A stretch of DNA of 64,000 bases from Sulfolobus sp. A20 (GTDB taxonomy: Archaea; Thermoproteota; Thermoprotei_A; Sulfolobales; Sulfolobaceae), in the NCBI RefSeq assembly GCF_001719125.1, contig NZ_CP017006.1, positions 2,370,384-2,434,383 of the forward strand. The letters run 5' to 3'. This document shows positions 1 to 7,409 of this stretch, one piece after another (position 1 is the stretch's first letter; each line of letters opens with the position of its first letter). Made by a program: the position numbers and the translations under genes. Under the pieces are notes generated by a model. The model was not told the origin of the DNA. It searched no databases and was given only the letters and a program-made list of their open reading frames with translations.

Positions 1-797
1 AAGGTTGGAAATAATCCTTGAGGAATGTAATACATCAAAGCCCATCCGACTGTTATTACTAACGCTATACCTAAGGCTCTTCTATATTTTTTAGTAAATA
101 ACTCTCTAACGGGAGATTTAACTAATTCTCCTTTAGACTTTATCTTATTCCACATCTCGGACTCTGGCGTCAAATAGTTAACGAATAAGAGAACTATCAG
201 CGGTAATAGTCCTCCTAAGAACATCACTCTCCAACCCCATACTAAGTATTCAGAACCTGGATAAAGTATCGCCGTTAAGTAAAACCATCCTGCAGCTATT
301 AAATAAGCAATACCTGCAGCAGAGAATCCAAGACCCCCTACCCAGCCTCTATGTCTCTCTGGTACGGATTCTGGACCTATAGTATGACTACCACTAGTAA
401 CTCCTCCCACGAAAAATCCTTCAGCTAACCTTAAGATGATTAATAGTATAGGTGCGATTATTCCAGCTATCACGTATGTTGGTAATGCCCCTTGTAGCGT
501 TGCAGTGATTACTAAACCTAAAATGCCGTAAAAAATCGCCCTCTTCCGCCCGGACTTATCGGAAATTTTCGTTCCGAAATACGTAGCACCAACGGGTCTC
601 ATGATAAAGGATGTTAAAAAACTTGCGTAAGTTGCAGCTATGGAGAGGAGTAATATCTTTGAGGGAAAGAAGAGCTCAGCTATGAAAGGTGTGACGAAGA
701 GTATGCTAAACAAGTCGTATAGGTCGAAGGTCCAAGCTAACATTGTTGCCAATATCCATTTAATATGCTTACTAGTTAATTTATCGTCTTTTTTCAT
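1..797 (-). CDS. MFS transporter, metabolite:H+ symporter type (3' end cut by window)
   Basis: The minus-strand frame opens at the ATG at 797 and stays open to the window edge, so about 265 N-terminal residues are present. The translation starts MKKDDKLTSKHIKWILATML and contains the MFS loop 2-3 signature region (FIMRPVGATYFGTKISDKSGRKR written in parts: RPVGATYFG, SDKSGRKR) and several hydrophobic helices, followed by a charged central loop. It resembles the sugar/metabolite:H+ symporter branch and acts in the cytoplasmic membrane. A TATA-like stretch (824-834, minus strand) lies about 27-37 bases upstream of the ATG, which supports this start and a nearly leaderless mRNA. The substrate cannot be told from sequence. 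Confidence 0.85.
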   Translation of the reverse strand, partial: MKKDDKLTSKHIKWILATMLAWTFDLYDLFSILFVTPFIAELFFPSKILLLSIAATYASFLTSFIMRPVGATYFGTKISDKSGRKRAIFYGILGLVITATLQGALPTYVIAGIIAPILLIILRLAEGFFVGGVTSGSHTIGPESVPERHRGWVGGLGFSAAGIAYLIAAGWFYLTAILYPGSEYLVWGWRVMFLGGLLPLIVLLFVNYLTPESEMWNKIKSKGELVKSPVRELFTKKYRRALGIALVITVGWALMYYIPQGLFPT

Positions 798-1079
798 AAC
801 AATACCCTTTTTTCACTAATCCTTTTTATATATAAGTATGTGTTACATTTTATGATTATAAATATAAAAAAGGTTAGACAATACATTTTCTAAACCTACT
901 CTTCCTCGAATATAATAGAATACCGAATAGGTTTAGCCCAACCGTAATTTTAAATGTAAGAACTAATCAAATAGAGTATAAAATTCTTATTTTTTAACGT
1001 AATGCTCTTACAAATCTTTCAATGCTATAAGACTTTTTAATCATTATTTTTATGGATTAACGTTATTTCGAAAAATCTT

Positions 1080-1742
1080 TTACACCGTTTCATGTCTCCT
1101 CAGTAGGCTCTCTACCATTTTCTTCTCGATTTTTCTTAAATGATAGATTAATGTTGATTCTCTAATCCCTAACATTTCAGCTAACTCCTTAGACTTGACC
1201 TTTCTGGGATAATCAAAGTAACCCATTTCATACGCTAATGAAAGTATCTTTAATTCATCATCTTTTAAAGAGTTTTGGGGCAAGTCGTCCTTTATAGTCA
1301 CATTTCTAATATCTGCAACCTCATCTAATTCCCTTAAAACCTTGTTTATCTTATACTCGTATAATAGCAAATTCCAAATCTCCATCCCATTATACTTCAT
1401 AGTATTCAATAAAATGCCGTTATTGTGTGAAATCACTGAAAATACTGAGTTATCATAATCCCTAGCTAAGTCTATGAATATTTTATCTCCATATCTATAA
1501 ACGTTGAAGATGTCCTTTATTCTCTCTTCAAATTTTAACTTACTTATCTCTTTATATCCCTTTTCCGACACTGTTGCAAACACTCTTAGAATGTTTTTTT
1601 CAGGATAGGGAGTTATGTTTATTATCCTCACTAAGTCCTCATTTGAATAGTATCTGCTCCAACAATTCTCATGAATTACAATAACTCTAACAAATTTTAA
1701 AGGGAAATTTGTGAAGTTCCTCACATAATAATTTATCTTCAC
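1080..1742 (-). CDS. Bat-type helix-turn-helix regulator
   Basis: This 220-residue protein has a C-terminal HTH of the bacterio-opsin-activator (HTH_10) type, with SKELAEMLGIRESTLIYHLR as the helix-turn-helix near residues 184-203. The N-terminal 150 residues have no motif I recognise and may be a ligand or partner-binding domain, as is usual for archaeal Bat-like proteins. It is divergent from the acyl-CoA synthetase gene at 2008 and could control it; that is inference. The GTG at 1742 is only a few bases from a TATA-like TTTATAA (about 1747-1753), too close for a leaderless start. The in-frame GTG at 1724 (codon 7) sits at the spacing seen for leaderless mRNAs and is the better candidate. 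Confidence 0.75.
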   Translation of the reverse strand: MKINYYVRNFTNFPLKFVRVIVIHENCWSRYYSNEDLVRIINITPYPEKNILRVFATVSEKGYKEISKLKFEERIKDIFNVYRYGDKIFIDLARDYDNSVFSVISHNNGILLNTMKYNGMEIWNLLLYEYKINKVLRELDEVADIRNVTIKDDLPQNSLKDDELKILSLAYEMGYFDYPRKVKSKELAEMLGIRESTLIYHLRKIEKKMVESLLRRHETV

Positions 1743-1838
1743 GAGATTTATAAACTATAATGTCGTTGATATTCTGGTAATCAAAGATGAGATAAAATTA
1801 AGGAGTAGAGTAGTAATCCTAAATTCTCCCTTACTACT

Positions 1839-1860
1839 GACTTCCTCACCTTAGAGGTCT
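1839..1860. repeat. Degenerate tnpB-end hairpin relic
   Basis: GACTTCCTCACC followed by TTAGAGGTCT is a decayed version of the GACTTCCTC...GAGG(C/T)TTxC hairpin found at the end of the tnpB element near 59 kb and at many other places in this window. It lies in the gap between two divergent genes. Confidence 0.35.
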
Positions 1861-2007
1861 CATCATCGATTAAGTCTCCTCTAATATTCCACTTACGCGT
1901 GACTATTAGCCTTATTTGACTTTCCAAATTCTTAATCCTCATTAAACTTCGTTACACTTCAGCAAGTTAATAAAAATTATTTAAGACTAAAGTATATCAT
2001 ATTCTTG

Positions 2008-3684
2008 ATGGTAGAAGTAATTAGAGATAAGAAAATTGTGTTGAAGCCAAATTTAGATAATTACGATGAAATATATAAGAGCTTTAGTTGGGACAAGATA
2101 AGAAAAGAAATAAATTACATTGGAAACGTGAATCCGGCTGAACTAGCAGTCAGTAAAAAAGAAGGCTATGGCTTACTTTGGGTAAGTGAAGAAGGGGAAA
2201 CTAAAAGATATACTTTCAAAGATTTAGAGAAGAAGGCTTCAATATTCAAAGATGTTTTAACGGGACACGGTGTGAATAAGGGAGATAGGGTAGTATTAAT
2301 GTCTAAAAGGGTACCCAGCTTATACTTCTCCTTATTAGGCATAGCTATGGCGGGAGGAGTTATAGTCCCTATATTTTCCACATTTGGAGAGGAAGCAATA
2401 AGATATAGAGTAGAGAATAGTAATGCTAGAGTTGCATTAGTTCATGAGTCCTTAGTTGATAGGTTCAAGAACATAAATGTGAAAGTGGTAAAGATAAGCG
2501 ATGAAGGTATAGAAGGAGAATCAAGTAAGAGTGATGTAAATTATGAGAGAAGACCTATTGATGATCCTTTCTTAATCCTTTATACATCTGGCACTACTGG
2601 TAAGCCTAAGGGAATATGGCATTCTCAAGATATACTTACGTTTTACTATGTTTCTGGTAAGTATCACTTCGACATGCATTCTCAAGACACTTTCTGGCAT
2701 ACTGGGGATCCTGCTTGGGTAGCTGGATTTGCCGGTGTTTGGACAGCCTGGGTTAACAATATTCCATTAGTCTCATACGAAGGCAAGTTTAATGCTGAGA
2801 GATGGTACTCAATAATTCAAGAGTTTAAAGTCTCAGTGATCTCAACTGCTCCTACTGCAATAAGACTTCTTAAGAAGGAAGGCTTAGATTTGGCTAAAAA
2901 ATATGATCTGTCCTCTGTAAGGTTTATTCACGCTGGGGGAGAATACGTAAGTCCTGATGTAGTGAAATTTGGCTTAGATATTTTTGGCGTTCCCGTTCAC
3001 GATGGTTACGGACAAACTGAAACAGCTACTTACGTTATTGCCAATTTCATTTCATTGCCTATAAAGATAGGGTCTATGGGAAAGCCATTACCGGGGGTGA
3101 AAGCTTTAATAGTTGACGAAAATGGAATCCCACTACCTCCTAATAGTCAAGGTATATTAGCTTTAGATCCAAACTTCCCAGCTATGGCTGAAGGAATTTG
3201 GGGAGATGAGGAGAGATGGAAACGTAATTTCAAGAACGGATATTACTTAACCGGAGATGTAGCGTATATGGATGAAGATGGTTATTTCTGGTATGTTGGT
3301 AGAGCTGATGACGTGGTTAAAGTATCAGGTTATAGAGTTAGCCCAGTAGAAATTGAGGGTATTTTATCTACTCATCCAGCAGTAGCTGAATCTGCTGTAA
3401 TAGCTGTTGAAGATGAGGTAAGAGGTTACAAGATTAAAGCATTCGTCGTCCTGAAGAAGGATATTAAACCCTCGGAGGAACTAAAGAAGGAAATTATGGA
3501 TTACGTTAAACGGAAATTAGCTTCACACATGGTTCCAAGGGAAATAGAGTTCGTATCTGAATTGCCACATACTCTAAGCGGGAAGATAATGAGGAGGGTG
3601 TTGAAAGCTATTGAGACTAATTCTCAAATAGGAGACGTAAGTACTTTAGAAAATCCTGAGGTTGTGAAGAAGAAGGATAAATAG
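2008..3684 (+). CDS. AMP-forming acyl-CoA (acetyl-CoA-like) synthetase
   Basis: This ANL-superfamily ligase activates a carboxylic acid with ATP to an acyl-adenylate and transfers it to CoA. The core motifs are present: LYTSGTTGKPKG (ATP loop, about residues 193-204), DGYGQTETA (A5), YLTGDVAYMDEDGYFWYVGR with the hinge Asp, and SGKIMRRVLK with the catalytic lysine near the C terminus. Length (558 residues) fits short/medium-chain ligases, and the tryptophan-rich middle (FWHTGDPAWVAG) resembles acetyl/propionyl-CoA synthetases. A TATA-like TTATTTAAG about 25 bases upstream puts transcription start at about 2004-2008; I prefer ATG 2008 over TTG 2005. The enoyl-CoA hydratase gene follows after 40 bases and is probably co-transcribed. 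Confidence 0.88.
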   Translation: MVEVIRDKKIVLKPNLDNYDEIYKSFSWDKIRKEINYIGNVNPAELAVSKKEGYGLLWVSEEGETKRYTFKDLEKKASIFKDVLTGHGVNKGDRVVLMSKRVPSLYFSLLGIAMAGGVIVPIFSTFGEEAIRYRVENSNARVALVHESLVDRFKNINVKVVKISDEGIEGESSKSDVNYERRPIDDPFLILYTSGTTGKPKGIWHSQDILTFYYVSGKYHFDMHSQDTFWHTGDPAWVAGFAGVWTAWVNNIPLVSYEGKFNAERWYSIIQEFKVSVISTAPTAIRLLKKEGLDLAKKYDLSSVRFIHAGGEYVSPDVVKFGLDIFGVPVHDGYGQTETATYVIANFISLPIKIGSMGKPLPGVKALIVDENGIPLPPNSQGILALDPNFPAMAEGIWGDEERWKRNFKNGYYLTGDVAYMDEDGYFWYVGRADDVVKVSGYRVSPVEIEGILSTHPAVAESAVIAVEDEVRGYKIKAFVVLKKDIKPSEELKKEIMDYVKRKLASHMVPREIEFVSELPHTLSGKIMRRVLKAIETNSQIGDVSTLENPEVVKKKDK

Positions 3685-3724
3685 ATTTAAATTTATCATT
3701 GAAACTACAAATATAGGTGGTAAA

Positions 3725-4489
3725 TTGATAAAGGTTGAGATTGATAAAGAGAATAAGATAGGCAAGATATTTATAGATAGACAAGAGAAGATGAATGCCA
3801 TAACAGTCAGTATGAGGAGAGAGATAGGAGAGAAGTTATTGGAACTCGATAAAAATCAAGATGTTAGGGTTATAATAGTAAAGGGCTTAGGAGGAAAAGC
3901 CTTTAGTTCCGGTGGGGACGTTAGTGAGTTCCTCTCTCTTACTCCAGAAACGTTATTGGATTGGGGTGATGATTTGACAACTTCGTGGAAGATTTCAAAA
4001 CCAGTAATTGCCTCAATAGATGGTTACGCTTTCGGCGCTGGTCTGGAATTAGCCTTATCGTGTGACATTCGAGTAGCTACTCCTAAGAGTGAGTTCGCCT
4101 TTCCTGAGATAAGGTTAGGTATGGTCCCAGCGAGTGGTGGTTTAACGAGGATAATCAAGACTTTAGGAATATCTAGAGCGACTTACATGTTATTACTTGG
4201 TAAGAGAATTAATGCAGACTTAGCTTTGCAGTGGGGTATAGTACATGAAGTAGTTGAGCCAGAGAAACTAGATGAGAGGACATATGAAATAGCTAAGGAC
4301 TTAGCGAGTTTATCTCCTTTAGCCGTTAAGGCTTTAAAGAAGGTTATATATGAGATAGCTGACTCACCATTTTACGCTGGTTTCGACATAGAGAGAAAGA
4401 CCTTCGGGTTATTGAGATATAGTGAGGACTTTAGAGAGGGAGTAGATTCATTCCTAAATAAGAGGAAACCAAAGTTTAATGGTAAGTAG
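3725..4489 (+). CDS. Enoyl-CoA hydratase/isomerase (crotonase family)
   Basis: The 254-residue crotonase-fold protein probably hydrates an enoyl-CoA in the cytoplasm. The oxyanion-hole stretch KAFSSGGDVSEF, the helix AFGAGLELALSCDIR and the following FAFPEIRLGMVPASGG are clear. The Glu in GLELAL and the Glu in FPEIRLG match the two catalytic glutamates of rat enoyl-CoA hydratase. It starts at TTG 3725 with a GGTGG ribosome binding site six bases upstream, as expected for the second gene of an operon with the acyl-CoA synthetase. A decayed copy of its last codons and downstream spacer recurs at 7233-7409, before the P-loop gene. Confidence 0.88.
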   Translation: MIKVEIDKENKIGKIFIDRQEKMNAITVSMRREIGEKLLELDKNQDVRVIIVKGLGGKAFSSGGDVSEFLSLTPETLLDWGDDLTTSWKISKPVIASIDGYAFGAGLELALSCDIRVATPKSEFAFPEIRLGMVPASGGLTRIIKTLGISRATYMLLLGKRINADLALQWGIVHEVVEPEKLDERTYEIAKDLASLSPLAVKALKKVIYEIADSPFYAGFDIERKTFGLLRYSEDFREGVDSFLNKRKPKFNGK

Positions 4490-4609
4490 TGTTTTTTAAA
4501 CTTCATGATTACTTAGGACAAGGTTATCTTTATTGTGGATAAAAGTTCGTCTTGTTTATATAAACCTTACAAAATTTTTAATTCTAAATTAAAATATGGT
4601 TGTGGAAGT
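4430..4609 (+). repeat. Duplicated segment, copy A (hydratase 3' end, spacer, start of a lost gene)
   Basis: The last 20 or so codons of the hydratase gene, its spacer (shared words AGGTTATCTTTATTGTGGA and AGTTCGTCTTGTTT) and an AAAATATGGT start region match 7233-7409 with scattered differences. In this copy the ATGGTTGTGGAAGTT start (4596-) runs into a stop after a few codons, so the second gene is lost here. The copy at 7.4 kb leads into an intact 939-codon gene. The rest of the gap to 4906 holds one hairpin relic (4752-4780) and no gene that I can support. Confidence 0.75.
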
Positions 4610-4751
4610 TTTATGTATGTGAACAACAGTTTTTATATTATTTCTATTTATTTTGAAAATATTATTTATTTGGATTAGGATTGATTTCCTAAATTCATCT
4701 CCTCTTAGGTTTCATTCGGTTGAAAAATGTCCCAAATCTATTAACATGACT

Positions 4752-4780
4752 GACCTCCTCCCTAGAGGAGGAGGCTTTCC
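4752..4780 (-). repeat. Solo tnpB-end hairpin
   Basis: GACCTCCTCCCTAGAGG followed by AGGAGGCTTTCC is a strong hairpin of the family seen at the right end of the tnpB element at 59 kb. The sense orientation, reading GAAAGCCTCC...GGAGGTCA, is on the minus strand. No tnpB coding remnant is visible beside it. Confidence 0.55.
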
Positions 4781-4906
4781 CTACTTTGTAATCACTCTCT
4801 ATGATCCATTAATATAAGAAAGCCAACGCAAAACTTCTAACTAGTGCCACGGAGCTATATGTGAAGAAACGCGTTGAATAAGGGAGTAATCGGCCTTTTT
4901 AGTGAG

Positions 4907-5338
4907 TTAACCTGCATTTGTGCTATCCCACTCCAAAAACTTACCCTCACTTACCTTATCCATTATTATATTAAAGGCTTCCTCTAGCTTTTCTATCCCA
5001 AGTTTCTTTGAAGCCTCTAATAACGAGTGTAATGCAGTATACGCTTTACTCGTGACGAAGAGTGGAGTTAAGTTTAACTCTTCCACCTTGATATCATCCT
5101 TTCTCATACTATCTTTAACTTCATATACTACACATCCAGTACCCTTTATACAGTCACCAACGCAGTGTATGAATATACCGTTTTGCCCATTGTATTCCAC
5201 GTAAACTAATATATCCTTAAGGAAGTTCCTTCCCACATATATCCCCTCTTCTAACTTACGTAATCTAATCCCTTTAAGGTCTTCAAAATTCCTCTTCAAA
5301 ACATCTTTAGGGTTACCCATAAATTTTATTTTGGACAT
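4907..5338 (-). CDS. Uncharacterised 143-residue protein with a three-cysteine cluster
   Basis: I do not recognise a family. The protein begins MSKIKFMGNPKDVLKRNFED, has a beta-rich middle and a helical C terminus, and lacks signal peptide or membrane segments. Its one notable feature is FIHCVGDCIKGTGCVVYEV (about residues 76-94), where three closely spaced cysteines follow a histidine; this could bind metal or form a redox site, but nothing proves it. It stands alone, with its 3' end facing the duplicated spacer and its 5' end facing the stop of the APC permease gene. Codon use looks like that of its neighbours. Confidence 0.6.
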   Translation of the reverse strand: MSKIKFMGNPKDVLKRNFEDLKGIRLRKLEEGIYVGRNFLKDILVYVEYNGQNGIFIHCVGDCIKGTGCVVYEVKDSMRKDDIKVEELNLTPLFVTSKAYTALHSLLEASKKLGIEKLEEAFNIIMDKVSEGKFLEWDSTNAG

Positions 5339-5464
5339 AAAAATAAAAAACTTTCGGAAAACGAATGTTATGTCCTACACTATATTGACACTCAAGAACT
5401 ATAAGCGCTAAGACCAAATAAAAAATCGATAAATAGGATGTAGTAAAAAAACCTTAGATTTATC

Positions 5465-7027
5465 CTACTCTGCAATTCCTTGTTGCCTTTCCTCCTCTAC
5501 GATGTTTACCGTCTTTCCTATTTTGTTCCTTATTTGAGGCTTCTTCTTCCACACCCATAGCGAGTAAGCTATTGAAAACGCTAAGTATACCGCACTTGCA
5601 ATTACTGCTTGGGTATATGGGAAAACTGGAGGCCATATACTAGTGTAAAGCACGTAGGCGAAGATGCCAGTGGCTATGGTAGGGAAGACGTAGTGCTGAA
5701 TTGGGTGGATCAACTTGTTTAAGCCAAAGTGTCTCTCCTTAAGTCTGTGGAACAGTATTGACACCGAGGTATTCATGGTTATATGAGCAACTACCAGTCC
5801 AACTAAAGCCATTGTGGTCAATAAGCTAAAGGCGTTTTCCAAGGCGTTTATTATCTGTGTCGAAGTTGCCGGTTGAGTGAACATTTGACTAGGACTAACG
5901 CCAGAGAAGTAACCCACAACGAAGCCAGTTATGACCGCAATGACCGTTGAAGCTAATCCAACGAATGCTAGAGCCTTTGTAGGGGTCACGAACTTTTTAT
6001 GAACATATGCAAAGAACCTAGGAAGTACCCCATCCCTACCCATGGCAAAGTAAACCCTACCTGCGTTTGACTGCATTGCAACGCTGTCTGAGAAGGCTGA
6101 GTTGAAAGCAAAGAGGGCCAACAGAAGACCTCCAGCGATTCCCATGTACTCTGTATACACTATAACGCCGGGAATACCACTGTTAGCAAAGCTCAGCATG
6201 TTATTCACTCCCCATCCTACAGTTAGAGCATATGCCACTTCTGTCAGTACTGCCCCGACAATGAATACTCCCATCATTAATGCCCTCCTTATGTACTTAG
6301 AGTGCTTAGCCTCTTCTCCCAAAGGAGCTGAGCCTCCATAGCCTATGAAGCTGGTTATTCCAAAAATCATGCCTAGACCTAGGGCTCCCAGAGGTCCTCC
6401 AAGTGGTTCAAACTGGCTTCCGTAGACCTTGTTCCACGCAAACGGGTTGAAGAGATTGATGGTGTTGTCGGGGGCCTTTAAGATCACTATTAAGCTGGTC
6501 AAGGCTAGGAAAGCTACCTCAGTGAGGGCTGCATATCTAATGTACTTCATTTGAGGCCTTATCCCTACCATAGCTAACCCTATTGGTACTAATATGAAAA
6601 CTGCAATAAAGGGTATCCACACCCACGCTGGTAGAACTATCTTCCAGAAGTAGTAGAGAATTCCAGGCAAAACTATTCCTGCAACGTAAATGGGAATTGC
6701 CGCAGTACTGACTATCTGATACATCGGATACATCAGACCAACTACCATGGCAGCCCTTGGACCAAACGCAGTAGCAACGTAACCGTAGTAGCCCCCCGCA
6801 CTTGCATGTCTCTTAGCTAAGTGGTAGAGCGTGTTCACTTCTAGGTACATCACCACCATAGCCAATAGAAACGCCAGTGGAGTTAACACAAATGCTGCTG
6901 CAGCAGCTGACGTTATGAACGCCACTGTATCACACGCTGGTGCCATTGCTGCTATCTCTTGGCTTAGGGCCTCTAAGGTACCAACAACGCCTTTTTTGAG
7001 CTTTGGAACCTCTTGTTGACCACTCAT
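5465..7027 (-). CDS. APC-family amino acid permease
   Basis: The 520-residue protein has about 12-13 hydrophobic helices and the APC/amino-acid-permease pattern. The N-terminal GTLEALSQEIAAMAPA and the helix-6 region GIGSSFIGYGGSAPLGEEA-like segment (here GITSFIGYGGSAPLGEEAKH) are typical of amino-acid:H+ symporters of the AAT/YcaM-like branch. It should import amino acids or polyamines through the cytoplasmic membrane; the substrate is not predictable. It is monocistronic on the minus strand. The upstream gap (7028-7394) carries its promoter region, a degenerate hairpin relic and duplicated segment B. Confidence 0.85.
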   Translation of the reverse strand: MSGQQEVPKLKKGVVGTLEALSQEIAAMAPACDTVAFITSAAAAAFVLTPLAFLLAMVVMYLEVNTLYHLAKRHASAGGYYGYVATAFGPRAAMVVGLMYPMYQIVSTAAIPIYVAGIVLPGILYYFWKIVLPAWVWIPFIAVFILVPIGLAMVGIRPQMKYIRYAALTEVAFLALTSLIVILKAPDNTINLFNPFAWNKVYGSQFEPLGGPLGALGLGMIFGITSFIGYGGSAPLGEEAKHSKYIRRALMMGVFIVGAVLTEVAYALTVGWGVNNMLSFANSGIPGVIVYTEYMGIAGGLLLALFAFNSAFSDSVAMQSNAGRVYFAMGRDGVLPRFFAYVHKKFVTPTKALAFVGLASTVIAVITGFVVGYFSGVSPSQMFTQPATSTQIINALENAFSLLTTMALVGLVVAHITMNTSVSILFHRLKERHFGLNKLIHPIQHYVFPTIATGIFAYVLYTSIWPPVFPYTQAVIASAVYLAFSIAYSLWVWKKKPQIRNKIGKTVNIVEEERQQGIAE

Positions 7028-7117
7028 ATACTTAGGGTAACCCTAATAGTATAAAAAGTTAACTATACCATTATTTAGTGGTTTGAGAAAGCTGTAGTAA
7101 GAACAAAACGAGTTAAA

Positions 7118-7189
7118 ATTCGCCTTCATATAGCTTAAAGGCGAGCTTATACCTCAGTGGAACCCTCACCATTTATGGGGAGAGTAGCA
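7118..7189. repeat. Degenerate hairpin relics upstream of the permease
   Basis: TTCGCCTTCATATAGC followed by TTAAAGGCGAGCTTAT can fold with a seven-base stem, and ACCCTCACCATTTATGG followed by GGAGAGTAG is a decayed copy of the GCCTCGCCATTTATGGCGGGGAGG hairpin seen intact at 58755. Together they suggest an old, eroded tnpB-type end. Confidence 0.35.
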
Positions 7190-7232
7190 TACGCGTTGTC
7201 TGAAGGCAAGTGTATAAACTTCATGAGCGAAT

Positions 7233-7409
7233 TTATGAGAGAGTAGATTCATTTCTAAGCAATAAGAAACCAAAATTTAACGGTAAATTATTTTTTTGAA
7301 GTTCGTGCTTAAGTAAAACAAGGTTATCTTTATTGTGGACAGAAGTTCGTCTTGTTTGCAAAATTTTTAATTATGTATAACTCTATACTAAAATATGGTC
7401 GTAGAAATT
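7233..7409 (+). repeat. Duplicated segment, copy B (hydratase 3' relic leading into the P-loop gene)
   Basis: This copy matches 4430-4609: it keeps GAGAGAGTAGATTCATTTCT of the hydratase 3' end, the AGGTTATCTTTATTGTGGA spacer word and the AAAATATGGTCGTAGAAAT start of the following gene. No hydratase reading frame precedes it. The segment shows that a hydratase-like gene once sat directly upstream of the 939-codon gene, or that this junction was duplicated together with the start of that gene. Confidence 0.75.
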
